Assembly: GCA_004835665.1 (NCBI GenBank)
Contig: RBKR01000008.1
Coordinates: forward strand, 186,001-250,000
DNA length: 64,000 bases
Direction of reading: 5' to 3'
From: Phoma sp. XZ068
Lineage: Eukaryota; Ascomycota; Dothideomycetes; Pleosporales; Didymellaceae
The translations under genes were made by a program, and so were the position numbers. How positions within the stretch are numbered: the first letter of the stretch is position 1; each line of letters opens with the position of its first letter. Shown piece by piece: positions 41,324 to 53,000 of this stretch. The notes below the pieces were generated by a model. The model searched no databases. It saw only the letters and a program-made list of their open reading frames with translations, and was not told the origin of the DNA.

Positions 41324-41954
41324 ATGGCAACAACACGAACGGAGCAACACCCTCGAGCGGTTAATCGGGGTGCAAAGCGAACGAATCGAGCACACGACGA
41401 CGTGGAAGAGGCGGACCGCGAGGAGAGAGCGACTAGAGCTGGCTTTGGGTGGTAGACGGGATGCACGGCGTTCAGGCGAAACAAAAACTTACGGGTATGC
41501 CTCCCAACCGTCGAGCCTGGAGGTTTTCTTGACGACTGTCGAACTTGCGTTGACACATATCCCACCGCAGGGCGACACATATGATACCATATCACACGAA
41601 TTTATTTCAATTGGCCGCGTTGGATGCCAATGAGCTCGTGGAGATAAAAGTGGTGTAGCTACAGCTACCTAAACTTCCTAAATACTACATTGACACCATT
41701 CATGATTACCTACGTTCACTGTTCTTCCATCGGACTGTTCATCTTCCTAACCTTTCAACTCCAGCAGTAATCTCTCATTCCTGCGACTTTGCCTCCGAAG
41801 GTGACTAAGATGGCGACATTCAGTCATCACCCTGATACCACGTACATGCACAATTGATTTATCGCACCATGAATGGCTTTCTTTATTCAAACAGGCTAGC
41901 AGACTACAGACACAACATCTACCCACCCTCCTTTTTCTTCAACTAGCCTCACAT
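41324..41954. other. Intergenic region between convergent genes
   Basis: 3' regions of SmG and of the APH-type kinase gene. Open frames here lack support. Nothing else seen. Confidence 0.45.
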
Positions 41955-43218
41955 TTACAACTTCGCCTTCCCATCCTTCGTATGACCCCTCTTATACTCC
42001 TGCACCAGATCCCACGCAATCTCCGCATACGGAACCATCATCGCCCCATAATCCTTTGCCTGCGCACTGCTCGCCTGCCTGACCGCATAGCGCGCCGCAA
42101 TACCCTGCATGATAATCGTGTTGCGGTACGTCGCGAACGCGTCGCCCCAGGTGAGATCGGGCCGCGGGTCCCAGCCGGCTACCTCGCTGTACCACTGGAT
42201 TAGCTGGTCTCTGGTAGGTAGACCTGGGGTGGCGCCTGGCTTGAACCCCTCGTGGGCTCGGCCGACGGATTTGGCTTTCTCGGACGAGGCGGTTAGGTAG
42301 GGGGAGAGGAGGTTGTTTATGTCTGAGAGGGGGTGGCCGATGGTGCTCATTTCCCAGTCTAGAATGCCGATGACGCGGGGCTCGGTCTTGTGGAATACGA
42401 CGTTGTCGATTTTGTAGTCGCCGTGTACGAATGTTCCCTTGTCTTTTGGCTGCGTCGCTGGGTCGCGGAAGAAGGCGACCATGTCGTCCTGATGCGGGAT
42501 CTTACCCACAGGTTCACCGGTTTCCTTGTCTTTAGTTGCAGCTTGGGCTTGCGAGATGGTGTTGAAGGTTGCGATTTGGCGGTTGTAGAAGCCTGTGGGT
42601 TTTCCATAGGTGGACAGATTGACTGATTCGGGCTTCACGCGGTGGAACTTGGCGAGGGTGGTAATGGCAGAGTGCCACCTGGATTTGTAAGTATGGGGGG
42701 AAAGTAGTCGAGGAAGTAGACTGTACGTACATCTTCGTTCGTTCCTCGGGTGTTACTTCTGGGATCGCGGGGTCTTCAAAGATTCGCCCGTCAAGGAACT
42801 CCATGATGTAGAAGTCGCTGCCCACAACGCTTTCATCTTGGCAGAGTGCGTAGGCCTTTGGTACCGGGACATCGGTCTTCTCGAGAGCATGGATGATTCG
42901 GTACTCGCGGTCTACCTTGTGCGCTGTCTAGGGACCGTCAGTATACTACGGCTGTTACCGACGTATGCACATACCTTGGAGAGAAGCTTGCCCGGGGGCT
43001 TCTTCCTCATGACAAACTTCTTGCCATTCTTGTCTGTGAGCTGGTATGTTGGGTTCGATTGTCCATAGCCGAACTGCAATGAATTAGCTCCTGTGTCGTG
43101 TGCTCCGCAATTAACACACCTGCTTGATGTCAATGGGTACGGCAATTTCAGGAACATTGGCACTGATGTAGCGCTCTAACGAGGCTATATCTATGGGTTG
43201 TCGCACGTTTCCGGCCAT
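41955..43218 (-). CDS. Aminoglycoside-phosphotransferase-fold kinase (ACAD10/11 N-domain type)
   Basis: Four exons (43218-43120, 43073-42975, 42927-42731, 42678-41955), introns of 46, 47 and 52 nt, 372 residues. The fold is that of protein-kinase-like small-molecule kinases. Visible: the glycine loop GYGQSNPTYQLT, FVMRKKPPGKLL with the ATP lysine, ADREY-type segment VDREYRIIHAL, DFYIMEFLDG hinge, catalytic loop HGDYKIDN (His-217, Asp-219) and metal-binding ILDWEMSTIGHPLSDI (Asp-239). Animal relatives form the N-terminal half of ACAD10 and ACAD11, which act on 4-hydroxy fatty acids; stand-alone fungal copies may do the same, an inference. No targeting signal is obvious. Confidence 0.92.
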
Positions 43219-44215
43219 GGTGTGGAGCTGTGAAAGGTAGACATTTGGGGCGCATGGAGGTGATGTACTGACAAGATGCCGAGGTAGGTTCAAAGCTGGG
43301 GTCGATCAATTCCCGGCAACGGCGTGGGGAACGTTGGTGCCGACTCGACAAACTTCGACATCGCCGCAGAACCCATCAGGACAATCAATGTCAACAAGCC
43401 TTTTTCTGTAGAATTACTGTTTTCGACTTCCTCTTTTCCTCCTGGTGGCATCCCATTCCTCAAGGCCTTGTTGTTTGCCATTCGAATTGGTAGGCATATA
43501 TCATGGAGTTAAATTTGAAACTTAACATGCACCTGAAATCTGTCCTTTCGTATTTGTAGCTCGGCTCGACAAACATCTGAGTCCTCTTATCCCTGGGCGA
43601 GCAATTCCCGCAAGGCAAGGAGACGAAGAGAAGAGTGTCAGCACGTGAGCACGCGTAAGATTGCATTGGTTCGCGTCGCGTCTGCCTCGAAGAATGGAAA
43701 GGCAGTGACGGTATTGTTGACGCCATATTTACAAAGTCCGCGGCTCAATAAAGCCTGCTATGTATCCACTTTCTCGCTGCTGCATATGTCAGGTTAATGG
43801 CTTTGCCTCTTGCGAGCCTTCCTGAGTATAGTTATTGTTCTGCTTTGGTAGCGAACGCTTGGTATGCACGCCTCCCGCGTCCTCGAAAGCACAGGCGTTG
43901 TATCATGTCCACGGATCGTGTAGCGTCCGCCACTCAGACCGGGCGACGTCAGGGCGAGAGTCGAGTTCCATGCATGATTGAGACTATCTCTACTTGTCGA
44001 ATTGCAGCATGCTGCAACATATGGAACGAAAACAAACTTGGCTGTGAAGGTGCGGTTCGAGTATCAAGGATCTTCCTCGCTGACTGATGGTGGATTAACT
44101 GTGGTTGGGCCGCAACCGCCGCTACTCCTCAGCACCCCTGTTATCAACAAATACAGGGCAACCCCGATACACGAAACCTTGTACAACGGCAACAGCGTTG
44201 CGCACTCAAGCCAAT
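43219..44215. promoter_or_regulatory. Divergent 1-kb intergenic region
   Basis: Upstream of the APH-type kinase (minus) and of the CLIP-170 gene (plus). Short open frames only; no gene or RNA supported. Confidence 0.5.
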
Positions 44216-46531
44216 ATGTCAGGCTTTGGTAGCTCCATTAGCACTCCGCGCCGTCTAAGGCCAAACCTACGACCAGCAGAGTCGTCCCCTAACTTGTCCT
44301 TTTCGTCCGCCTCAATGGCACGACAAGCCTCTCTCAGCGCTCTCACTGGCGGCGCATCGCCCTCGCCCATGGCAGACGGACGCGACATCGATATCGGCGA
44401 TCTGGTGGACGTGCCCGGCGGCATGCACGGTGTTGTCAAGTTTGTTGGCAGCATTCGCGGCAAGAAAGGCGTCTTTGCAGGCGTCGAACTGAGCAGAGCC
44501 TTTGCATCGCGCGGCAAGAACGACGGCGCAGTCGAGGGCACGCAGTACTTCACAACCACCACGCCTGGGTCTGGCATATTTCTGCCTGTTCATCGCGCAC
44601 TCAAGCGCTCGTCAGGGACCTCCGATGACTTCCCACCTAGTCCCACGACCCCCTCCTCCTACGCGAACAACAACTTCAGTCTGTCCACCACGGAGAAGCC
44701 CAACTTTAGTCCAAACACACCCTCGGTGCCCAAGAACAAGTTCTCGCAGTCTCTTGGTCCCGGCGCTCGTGCGCGACGTCCCTCGCTATCGCGCCCCGAG
44801 TCCCCACTTCGCAAAGCCTCGAATCTGGCCCCTCCCACACCAGGTCGAAGCGGCAGTATCACACCCTCCCAATTCTCGAAGAGCGCCATTGGAGCTCCAC
44901 CGAGGTTCGCTAGTCCTGCGCCTCCACGCACTGCTGGACCGCAGAAGCCACGAACACCAGGCCCTCCCTCCAGACCGTACTCCCGCAATACCAACTCTCG
45001 CCTTGGCCAGCATGACACAATCGACGAGGATGGCGAGGTCACACCAAATGGCGCGGCACGTACCAGCAATGATTCCATGGCGAACTTCAAGTCTAGTCGC
45101 ATGGGTAGCCGGCCGCCTTCAACCCCGAGTGCCGAAGTTCAGCGGTTGAACAAGATTATTCAAGACCGTGACAAGCAGCTGGAGGAGCAGGCAACGGCAC
45201 TCGCAGACATGGAATCTACTCTGGCAGAGATTCAGACCCTCATGCCTGAAGGCGGTTTCGAGCGCGAACCCGTCGAGTCTAACGATGTGCGAGAATTGAG
45301 GTCTATGCTAAGAGACAGGAACGATAAGATCGCCATGCTCACAGCTGAATTTGATGCACATCGAGCAGACTTCCGAAGCACAATCGACACTCTGGAGTTG
45401 GCGAGCACGGAAACGGAACGAGTTTACGAGAAGAAAGTTGACGAGTTACAGGCAGAGTTAATGGAGTTGCATTCTCGCAACGAAGACGTCGAGACTGTCG
45501 CGATGCAACTGAAGCAACTCGAAGAGCTGGTACAAGAGCTGGAAGAAGGCCTTGAGGATGCCCGAAGAGGTGAAGCTGAAGCTCGGGGCGAAGTGGAGTT
45601 TTTGAGGGGTGAGGTCGAGCGCGGTCGATCTGAACTACGGCGGGAACGCGAGAAGGCCGCAGAGGTGCTAAAGAGCGCCAACACTATGGTCGATGGGCCA
45701 CCTCCAGCCGGGCAGAGAGAAATCGAGCAGCGAGACGACGAGATCAGAGGGCTGAAGGCGATCATCCACTCCCTGAGCTCGGGCGTTCCAGAGGAACATG
45801 TTCGCTCTCCTCGTTCGCGACAGGGATCTTCTGTCAACCCGGAGGATCTCAAGACTGCACAAGCCACCTCAGAGCGTCTCGAGCGCGAGAAGGAGGAGCT
45901 GCGCGGCCTTGTTGAGAGGAAAGCATTCCGGGAGGAGGAGCTGGAGCGCGAGATCGAGAATCTGAAGAACCAAATCAGCGCCCCTGTGCAGCGCGAGAGC
46001 GTCATTAGCAATGCCGTCTCTGAACACACAGTGAAGCAGGAGGCGCGCTCAACGGCAAGGGACTCGAAGGACACCGTTGGAAGCTGGCGAGCGGCACCAC
46101 CGCCGGCTCGCCGTGACGCACCAACAACCCTGGAGCCTATGGTGGAATCAGATGGCCGCTCATCAGCCGCCGACAGTGTGCTCTGGTGTGAGATCTGCGA
46201 GACGGGAGGCCACGATATTCTCAACTGCTCTGCTATGGGCGGCGACGCAGCGCAAAAGGAGGGCGGATCCACTCATGGCAAGGATGGCGTTGTCGAGGCA
46301 CTGAGGAACCTCTCAGTATCCTCTGACCATGCTCGACCTGCAGGTTTGACGCCCACAAAGTCGCCAGGCAATGCCCCAACGACGCCACTGCCCATCCCGT
46401 CGTTCAACCACTCGAATTCCTCGCTGGTACCACCAAAGGGGGCTGCTGTGGCGGATCCAGACAAGTGGTGTGCACTGTGCGAGAATGAGGGTCACGACGT
46501 TACAGAGTGCCCGAATGAGGATGCGTTCTAA
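44216..46531 (+). CDS. CLIP-170 family microtubule plus-end protein
   Basis: Single-exon gene, 771 residues from the ATG at 44216 (the frame is open further upstream but without family match). Such proteins (Bik1 in yeast, Tip1 in fission yeast, ClipA in Aspergillus) track growing microtubule ends and support polar growth and dynein loading. Residues 60-128 form one CAP-Gly domain with its signature SRGKNDGAVEGTQYF. A Ser/Pro/Arg-rich basic region follows (about 130-300), then a long coiled coil (about 305-620). Two C-terminal CCHC zinc knuckles, WCEICETGGHDILNC at 657 and WCALCENEGHDVTEC at 751, would bind the dynactin/EB partners. A single CAP-Gly is usual in fungal members. Confidence 0.92.
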   Translation: MSGFGSSISTPRRLRPNLRPAESSPNLSFSSASMARQASLSALTGGASPSPMADGRDIDIGDLVDVPGGMHGVVKFVGSIRGKKGVFAGVELSRAFASRGKNDGAVEGTQYFTTTTPGSGIFLPVHRALKRSSGTSDDFPPSPTTPSSYANNNFSLSTTEKPNFSPNTPSVPKNKFSQSLGPGARARRPSLSRPESPLRKASNLAPPTPGRSGSITPSQFSKSAIGAPPRFASPAPPRTAGPQKPRTPGPPSRPYSRNTNSRLGQHDTIDEDGEVTPNGAARTSNDSMANFKSSRMGSRPPSTPSAEVQRLNKIIQDRDKQLEEQATALADMESTLAEIQTLMPEGGFEREPVESNDVRELRSMLRDRNDKIAMLTAEFDAHRADFRSTIDTLELASTETERVYEKKVDELQAELMELHSRNEDVETVAMQLKQLEELVQELEEGLEDARRGEAEARGEVEFLRGEVERGRSELRREREKAAEVLKSANTMVDGPPPAGQREIEQRDDEIRGLKAIIHSLSSGVPEEHVRSPRSRQGSSVNPEDLKTAQATSERLEREKEELRGLVERKAFREEELEREIENLKNQISAPVQRESVISNAVSEHTVKQEARSTARDSKDTVGSWRAAPPPARRDAPTTLEPMVESDGRSSAADSVLWCEICETGGHDILNCSAMGGDAAQKEGGSTHGKDGVVEALRNLSVSSDHARPAGLTPTKSPGNAPTTPLPIPSFNHSNSSLVPPKGAAVADPDKWCALCENEGHDVTECPNEDAF

Positions 46532-47021
46532 GTTACACAATCATGTAGAGAGCGTCTTTTTCAGCGACGATATCCAGGGTTGTTCGATGCTTTCAGATGG
46601 TCGCGTCTCCTTCTATTCCTAATGCTGATACCCAAGTGTCTCTACCAGCGACTTGAACTCTTTTATAATAATGATGTAATGCCAGTTGGAAGAATTGAAG
46701 CCACAATAACATATATGCGACCACAGTCTGTACTTGTATGCACATGATGTTGGCGTTGTGCTTGACTCACGTGATGTCGGCGGCCTTGAGCTTCGATCTA
46801 AGCTTCATCATAAAAGTTCTCGGTCGCTGCACGTACTTGCCATTCAACGCAGGGCGCGCCCCGCAATCCACTCTCTATACCCACGACGTTTCTTCTCCCA
46901 GGCGCTGCGCTTATATAATAGCAGTCGGAGCTCGCACGTGTAGATTCAATCGCCGCTGCACGCCACTGCACGGCCTCACATAGAACGCGCAAAGCGCAGA
47001 AGACGCGACGACACCGGCAAC
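46532..47021. other. Intergenic region with BRR2 promoter
   Basis: CLIP-170 3' end followed by the BRR2 upstream region. A TATA-like element is listed separately. No gene seen. Confidence 0.45.
46912..46920 (+). promoter_or_regulatory. TATA-like element before BRR2
   Basis: TATATAATA about 100 bases upstream of the BRR2 ATG, in otherwise GC-rich sequence. Position and sequence suit a TATA box; function unproved. Confidence 0.45.
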
Positions 47022-50000
47022 ATGGCGCAAAACCCCAACAACCTCGCGCAGTTCAAGTATGCGGCGATGTCCAACCTGGTTCTCCAGGCGGATCGCCGTT
47101 TTACTTCGCGCCGCCCAGATGAACACACCGGTGATCCAGAGTCCCTCGCTGGTCGCATCAACATCCGGGATATGGGCGGGAGGACTGCGCAGGACAAGGC
47201 GCCCACACAGGCGAAGAAGCCCAAAGGGTTAGGAGTAGAGCGCGGGAGCCTTACAGAGGGTGGCGACGTGCTCGAACGCGAGCAGCGAAAGCGAAAGAGG
47301 GACGACGGGACAAGTGCCTTTGGATCCACAGCCGCGGCCGATTTCAATATTGAAGGCCTCCGATACAGGCCGCGAACACCAGCGACGCGCAACACATTCG
47401 AGCTCATCACGACCATTGTGAGCAAGGCTCTCGGCGATGTTCCAGTATCGACCACCAGAAGTGCCGCCGATGCGGTTCTCGAGTACCTGAAGGACGACAC
47501 CATGAAGGACTTTGACAAGAAGAAAGAGGTGGACGACCTTCTCGGTAGCTCCATGGGCGCGAAAGAGTTCAATGAGCTGGTCAACCTGGGCAAGAAGATC
47601 ACAGATTACGATGCGCAGGACGACGACGAAGATGGCGACGAGGCAATGGCGGACGCTGATGGCGCTGAAAACGACGACAATCAGGGTGTAGCCGTTGTGT
47701 TCGACGACGAGGAGGACGACGAAGAGGCTCAGAACTTCGAAGTGCGCGACGCCGACACCTCTGACGAAGAGGACGAGCAGGAAACGGCTGTCGAGCAGAT
47801 TGGAATCGATCAAGATGATGCGGATGGCGGTTTTGCAGAAACAGAAGAGATGATCATCCAGGGCGATGTTGCTACTTCCGCAGACCGCAAGGATGGCGCA
47901 GAGAAGCTGATACCCGCACACGAGATCGACGCGTACTGGCTGCAACGGCAGATTGGAGAGGTCTACGAGGATGCGCACACACAGCAAGAGAAGACACGGG
48001 ACGCGTTACAGACCTTGGCGGGTGTTGCGGAGGACGGCGAGGAGAAGGAGCTGCGTGAGATTGAGAACGACCTTATGGAACTCTTCGATTACGAACACCA
48101 CGAACTGGTCGCAAAACTCGTCCTCAATCGCGACAGAGTTGTCTGGGTGACACGATGGAGACGTGCTGCGGAGGACAACGACGAGCGGACAGCTGTTGAA
48201 CGGGAGATGAGGGCTGCAGGTCAGCAACAGATCCTCCAAGAGCTGCGGGCAAGAGAGACTGGTGTAAAGACCGAAGACGGAGGACAGGGCAAGATGAAGT
48301 TCAACCTGAAAGACATCAGCCTTCCGGATTCAAAGGATGTGGACATGGAAGATGCGCAAAAGCCTGATGGTATTGTTGGTGGATTGCAGCCCAACAGCCG
48401 TCTGGTGAATCTCGAGAACATCGTCTTCGACCAAGGAAACCATCTCATGACCAACCCCAGTGTCAAGCTGCCTCAGGGTTCTACGAGGAGACAGTTCAAG
48501 GGTTACGAAGAAATCCATGTCCCTGCGCCGAAGGCAAAGCGGGATCCGAACGAGCGATTGATGCCCACTTCTGAGCTTCCAGACTGGGCGCGCGTAGGGT
48601 TCGGAAACTCCAAGTCACTCAACCGTATCCAAACGAAGTGCTTCCCCACCGCGTTCAACGACGACGGCAACATGCTCATTTGCGCTCCTACCGGTTCTGG
48701 TAAGACGAACGTTGCTATGTTGACCATGCTCCGCGAGATCGGCAAGCACCGAAACCCGCAGACCGGTGAGATCGCGCTCGACGATTTCAAGATCATCTAC
48801 ATCGCCCCCCTCAAAGCTCTGGTCGCTGAACAGGTCGGCAACTTCGGCAAGCGTCTTGAGCCCTACGGCATCAAGGTCTCTGAGTTGACTGGTGATCGCC
48901 AGTTAACAAAACAGCAAATTGCAGAGACTCAGATCATCGTTACAACTCCCGAGAAGTACGATGTCATCACCCGCAAAGCCACCGATACTAGCTACATCAA
49001 CCTCGTCAAGTTGATTTGTATCGATGAGATTCATCTGCTTCACGATGAGCGTGGTCCGGTTATTGAGAGTATCGTCAGCAGGACACTACGCCGCAGTGAG
49101 CAGACTGGTGACCATGTCCGCATTGTCGGTCTCAGTGCCACACTCCCCAACTACCGAGATGTCGCAAGCTTCCTCCGAGTCGATCCTGATAAGGGTCTAT
49201 TCCACTTCGACGGCACGTTCCGACCTTGTCCGTTGAAGCAGGAATTTATTGGCGTCACAGACAAGAAGGCCATTAAGCAGCTGAAGGCCATGAATGACGT
49301 CTGCTACACCAAGGTTCTCGAGCAGGTTGGCGAACACCGCAATCAGATGCTGATCTTCGTCCACTCGCGAAAAGAGACAGCCAAGACGGCGAAGCACATC
49401 CGCGACAAGGCATTAGAGGAAGAGACAATAGGCAAAATCTTGAGGTCAGATGCTGCTAGCCGAGAAATTCTCAGAGAAGAGTCGGAATCCGTACAGAACG
49501 CTGATCTGAAGGATCTCATGCCCTACGGTTTCGGTATCCATCACGCTGGTATGTCGCGAGCGGACCGTTCGACAGTCGAAGATTTGTTCGCCGATGGCTC
49601 CATTCAGGTCCTTGTCTGCACAGCAACATTGGCCTGGGGTGTCAACTTGCCAGCCCATACCGTCATCATCAAGGGTACACAGGTCTACTCGCCTGAGAAG
49701 GGTAGCTGGGTGGAGCTCAGCCCGCAGGACGTATTGCAGATGCTGGGACGTGCCGGACGTCCTCAGTACGACACGTACGGAGAGGGCATCATCATCACAA
49801 CACAGGCGGAGATCCAATACTACCTGTCATTGCTGAATCAACAACTGCCAATCGAATCGCAATTGGTCAGCAAGTTGGTTGACAACCTCAATGCTGAGAT
49901 CGTCCTGGGCAATGTCCGTAACCGAGACGAAGGTGTTGACTGGCTAGGCTACACATACCTCTTCGTCCGTATGCTGCGTTCGCCAGCTCTCTACCGCGTT

Positions 50001-53000
50001 GGTCCTGAGTATGAGAATGACACGGTCCTGGAACAAAGACGAGTGGATCTCATCCACGCGGCAGCACATATCCTGGAGAAGTGCAGTCTGATCAAGTACG
50101 ACAGGAAGACTGGAGCACTTCAGGCCACCGAACTTGGAAGGATCGCGTCTCACTACTACATTTCGCACAACTCGATGATGACGTACAACCAGCACATTCA
50201 GCCTGGCATCACCGCCATCGAGTTGTTCCGAGTGTTCGCTCTGAGTGAGGAATTCAAGTACATCCCCGTTCGTCAGGATGAGAAGCTTGAACTTGCCAAG
50301 CTCCTTGGACGTGTGCCCATTCCTGTCAAGGAAGGCGTCGAGGAAGCTCAGGCGAAGATCAACGTCCTCTTACAAGCATACATCTCACGCCTCAAGCTTG
50401 AAGGCCTTGCCCTCATGGCCGATTTGGTCTACGTCACACAATCGGCGGGCCGTATCTTGCGTGCCATCTTCGAGATTTGTCTCAAGAAGGGGTGGTCGCA
50501 GGTTGCGAAGTTGGCTCTTGACATGTGCAAGATGGCTGAGAAGCGTATGTGGCCTACCATGACACCGCTGCGCCAATTCCCTACTTGCCCTCGCGACATT
50601 GTACAGAAGGCGGAGCGCATTGACGTGAACTGGTCAAGCTACTTTGGCCTTGACCCACCCAGCATGGGTGAGCTTTTGGGCATGCCCAAGGCCGGCAAGG
50701 TTGTGTGCCAGCTCGTCGAGAAGTTCCCCCGCCTCGAGATCGAAGCGACACCCAGACCAGTCACCAGATCACTGCTTAAGCTGGAGCTTGCGATTAGACC
50801 AGACTTCGTTTGGGATGATGCCCTTCATGGGTCTTCCGAGGCCTTCTGGATTCTGGTAGAGGACTGCGATGGTGAGCAGATCTTGTTCCACGACCAGTTC
50901 ATACTCCGCAAGAACTACTCTCAAGGCGATATGAACGAGCATCTTGTCGAACTGACCGTCCCCATTGACGAGCCGATGCCACCAAACTACTTCATCACCG
51001 TCTTGTCAGATCGATGGATGGCTTCGGAAACCAAGCTCGCTGTCTCTTTCCAGAAGCTCATTTTGCCTGCCAAATTCCCAGCACATACACCAATTCTCGA
51101 CCTACAGCCCCTTCCCGTCTCGGCATTGAAGAGGAAGGAGTACATGGCCTTGTACGAAGACGTCAACCGCTTCAACCGGGTACAAACACAGGTGTTCAAC
51201 TCGCTCTACACGACCGACGACAACGTCCTCGTTGGAGCTGCCGCCGGTATTGGCAAGACATTCTGTGCTGAGTTCGCCATCCTGCGACACTGGGCTAGTG
51301 ACGCCGAGGGCCGCATTGTGTACCTCGCACCATTCCAGGAGCTCGTCGACAATCAATACAAGAACTGGAACGCACGCCTGTCTGGTCTCGGTGGCGGCAA
51401 GGATGTGGTCAAGCTTACAGGCGAAACTACAGCGGATCTGCGACTCCTTGAGAAGGGCGATCTCGTGCTCGCAACCCCAGCACAGTGGGACTCTCTCTCT
51501 CGCCAGTGGCAGAGGAGGAAGAACGTCCAGACTGTTGCTCTTCTGATTGCCGATGAGCTGCACATGCTGGGCGGCGCTAACGGACATGTTTACGAGATCG
51601 TGGTCTCGCGCATGCAAGCCATGGCTGCACAGCTCGAGTCTAAGTTGCGCATTGTTGGTCTCAGTGTCTCTCTAGCCAATGCACGAGACGTTGGAGAGTG
51701 GATCGGCGCCACAAAGCACACCATCTACAACTTCAGCCCTGGCGTTCGTGCCGTGCCTCTCGAGTTGAAGATCCAGACATTCACTATTCCCCATTTCCCA
51801 TCATTGATGATGGCAATGGCAAGGCCGACCTACTCCGCCATCACCCAGATGTCGCCAGACAAGCCTGCAATGGTCTTCGCGCCCAACCGCAAGCAGACCC
51901 GCTCGTCTGCTGCTGATTTGTACGCTGCTGCCGTTGCGGACGATGACGATGATCGATTCCTCAATGCACCATTGGAGGATATTCAGCCGATTCTGGAGAA
52001 GATTAACGAGCAATCGTTGGCCGAGTCGCTCACCCACGGTATTGGGTACTTCCACGAGGCGCTCAACTCCTTTGACAAGAAGGCTGTGCAGCATTTGTTC
52101 AAGGTTGGTGCTATCCAGGTTCTCATCGTCTCCCGCAACTCGTGCTGGGAGATCGATAGCAGCGCTCATCTGGTTGTTGTACAAGGCACTCAGTTCTTTG
52201 AGGGTCGCGAGCACCGCTACGTCGATTACCCCATTAGCGAGATCCTCCAGATGTTTGGCAAGGCTGGCAGAGTCGGCCAGGACAAGTCGGCCAAGGGTGT
52301 CCTTATGCTACCTGCGGTCAAGCGTGACTACTTCAAGAAGTTCTTGAACGAGGCACTGCCGATTGAGAGTTATCTGCATGACTACCTGCACGATGCCTTT
52401 GTCGCCGAGATCAGCGCGAAGACAATCGAGTCAACTCAAGAGGCTGTCGATTGGTCCACCTACACCTACTTCTACCGCCGTCTGCTGGCCAATCCCAGCT
52501 ACTACAACCTGCACGACACCTCGCACGAGGGCCTCAGCGCTCACTTGTCTGAGCTTGTTGAGCAGACATTGAAGGAGCTCGCCGAGGCCAACCTCATCGA
52601 GCATGACGAAGACGAGGATTCAATCACACCTCTCAACCCGTGCATGATCGCAGCCTACTACAACATCTCCTTCATCACAATGCAGACTCTGATGATGTCG
52701 CTTAACGGCCGAACAAGTCTCAAGGGCGTCCTCGAGATCATTACAGCCGCCACAGAATTCGAGGACATCCAGATCCGCCGCCACGAGGACCACATCTTGC
52801 AGCGCATCTACGACCGCGTCCCCTACAAGATGCAAGAACCCAACTTCGAAACCCCTCACTTCAAGGCCTTCGTTCTCCTCCAAGCACATTTCTCCCGCAT
52901 GCAGCTCCCCATCGATCTTGCCAAGGACCAGGAAACCGTCATCCGTAAGGTGCTCAACATCCTCAGCGCGTCTGTCGATGTGCTTTCGTCTGAAGCGCAC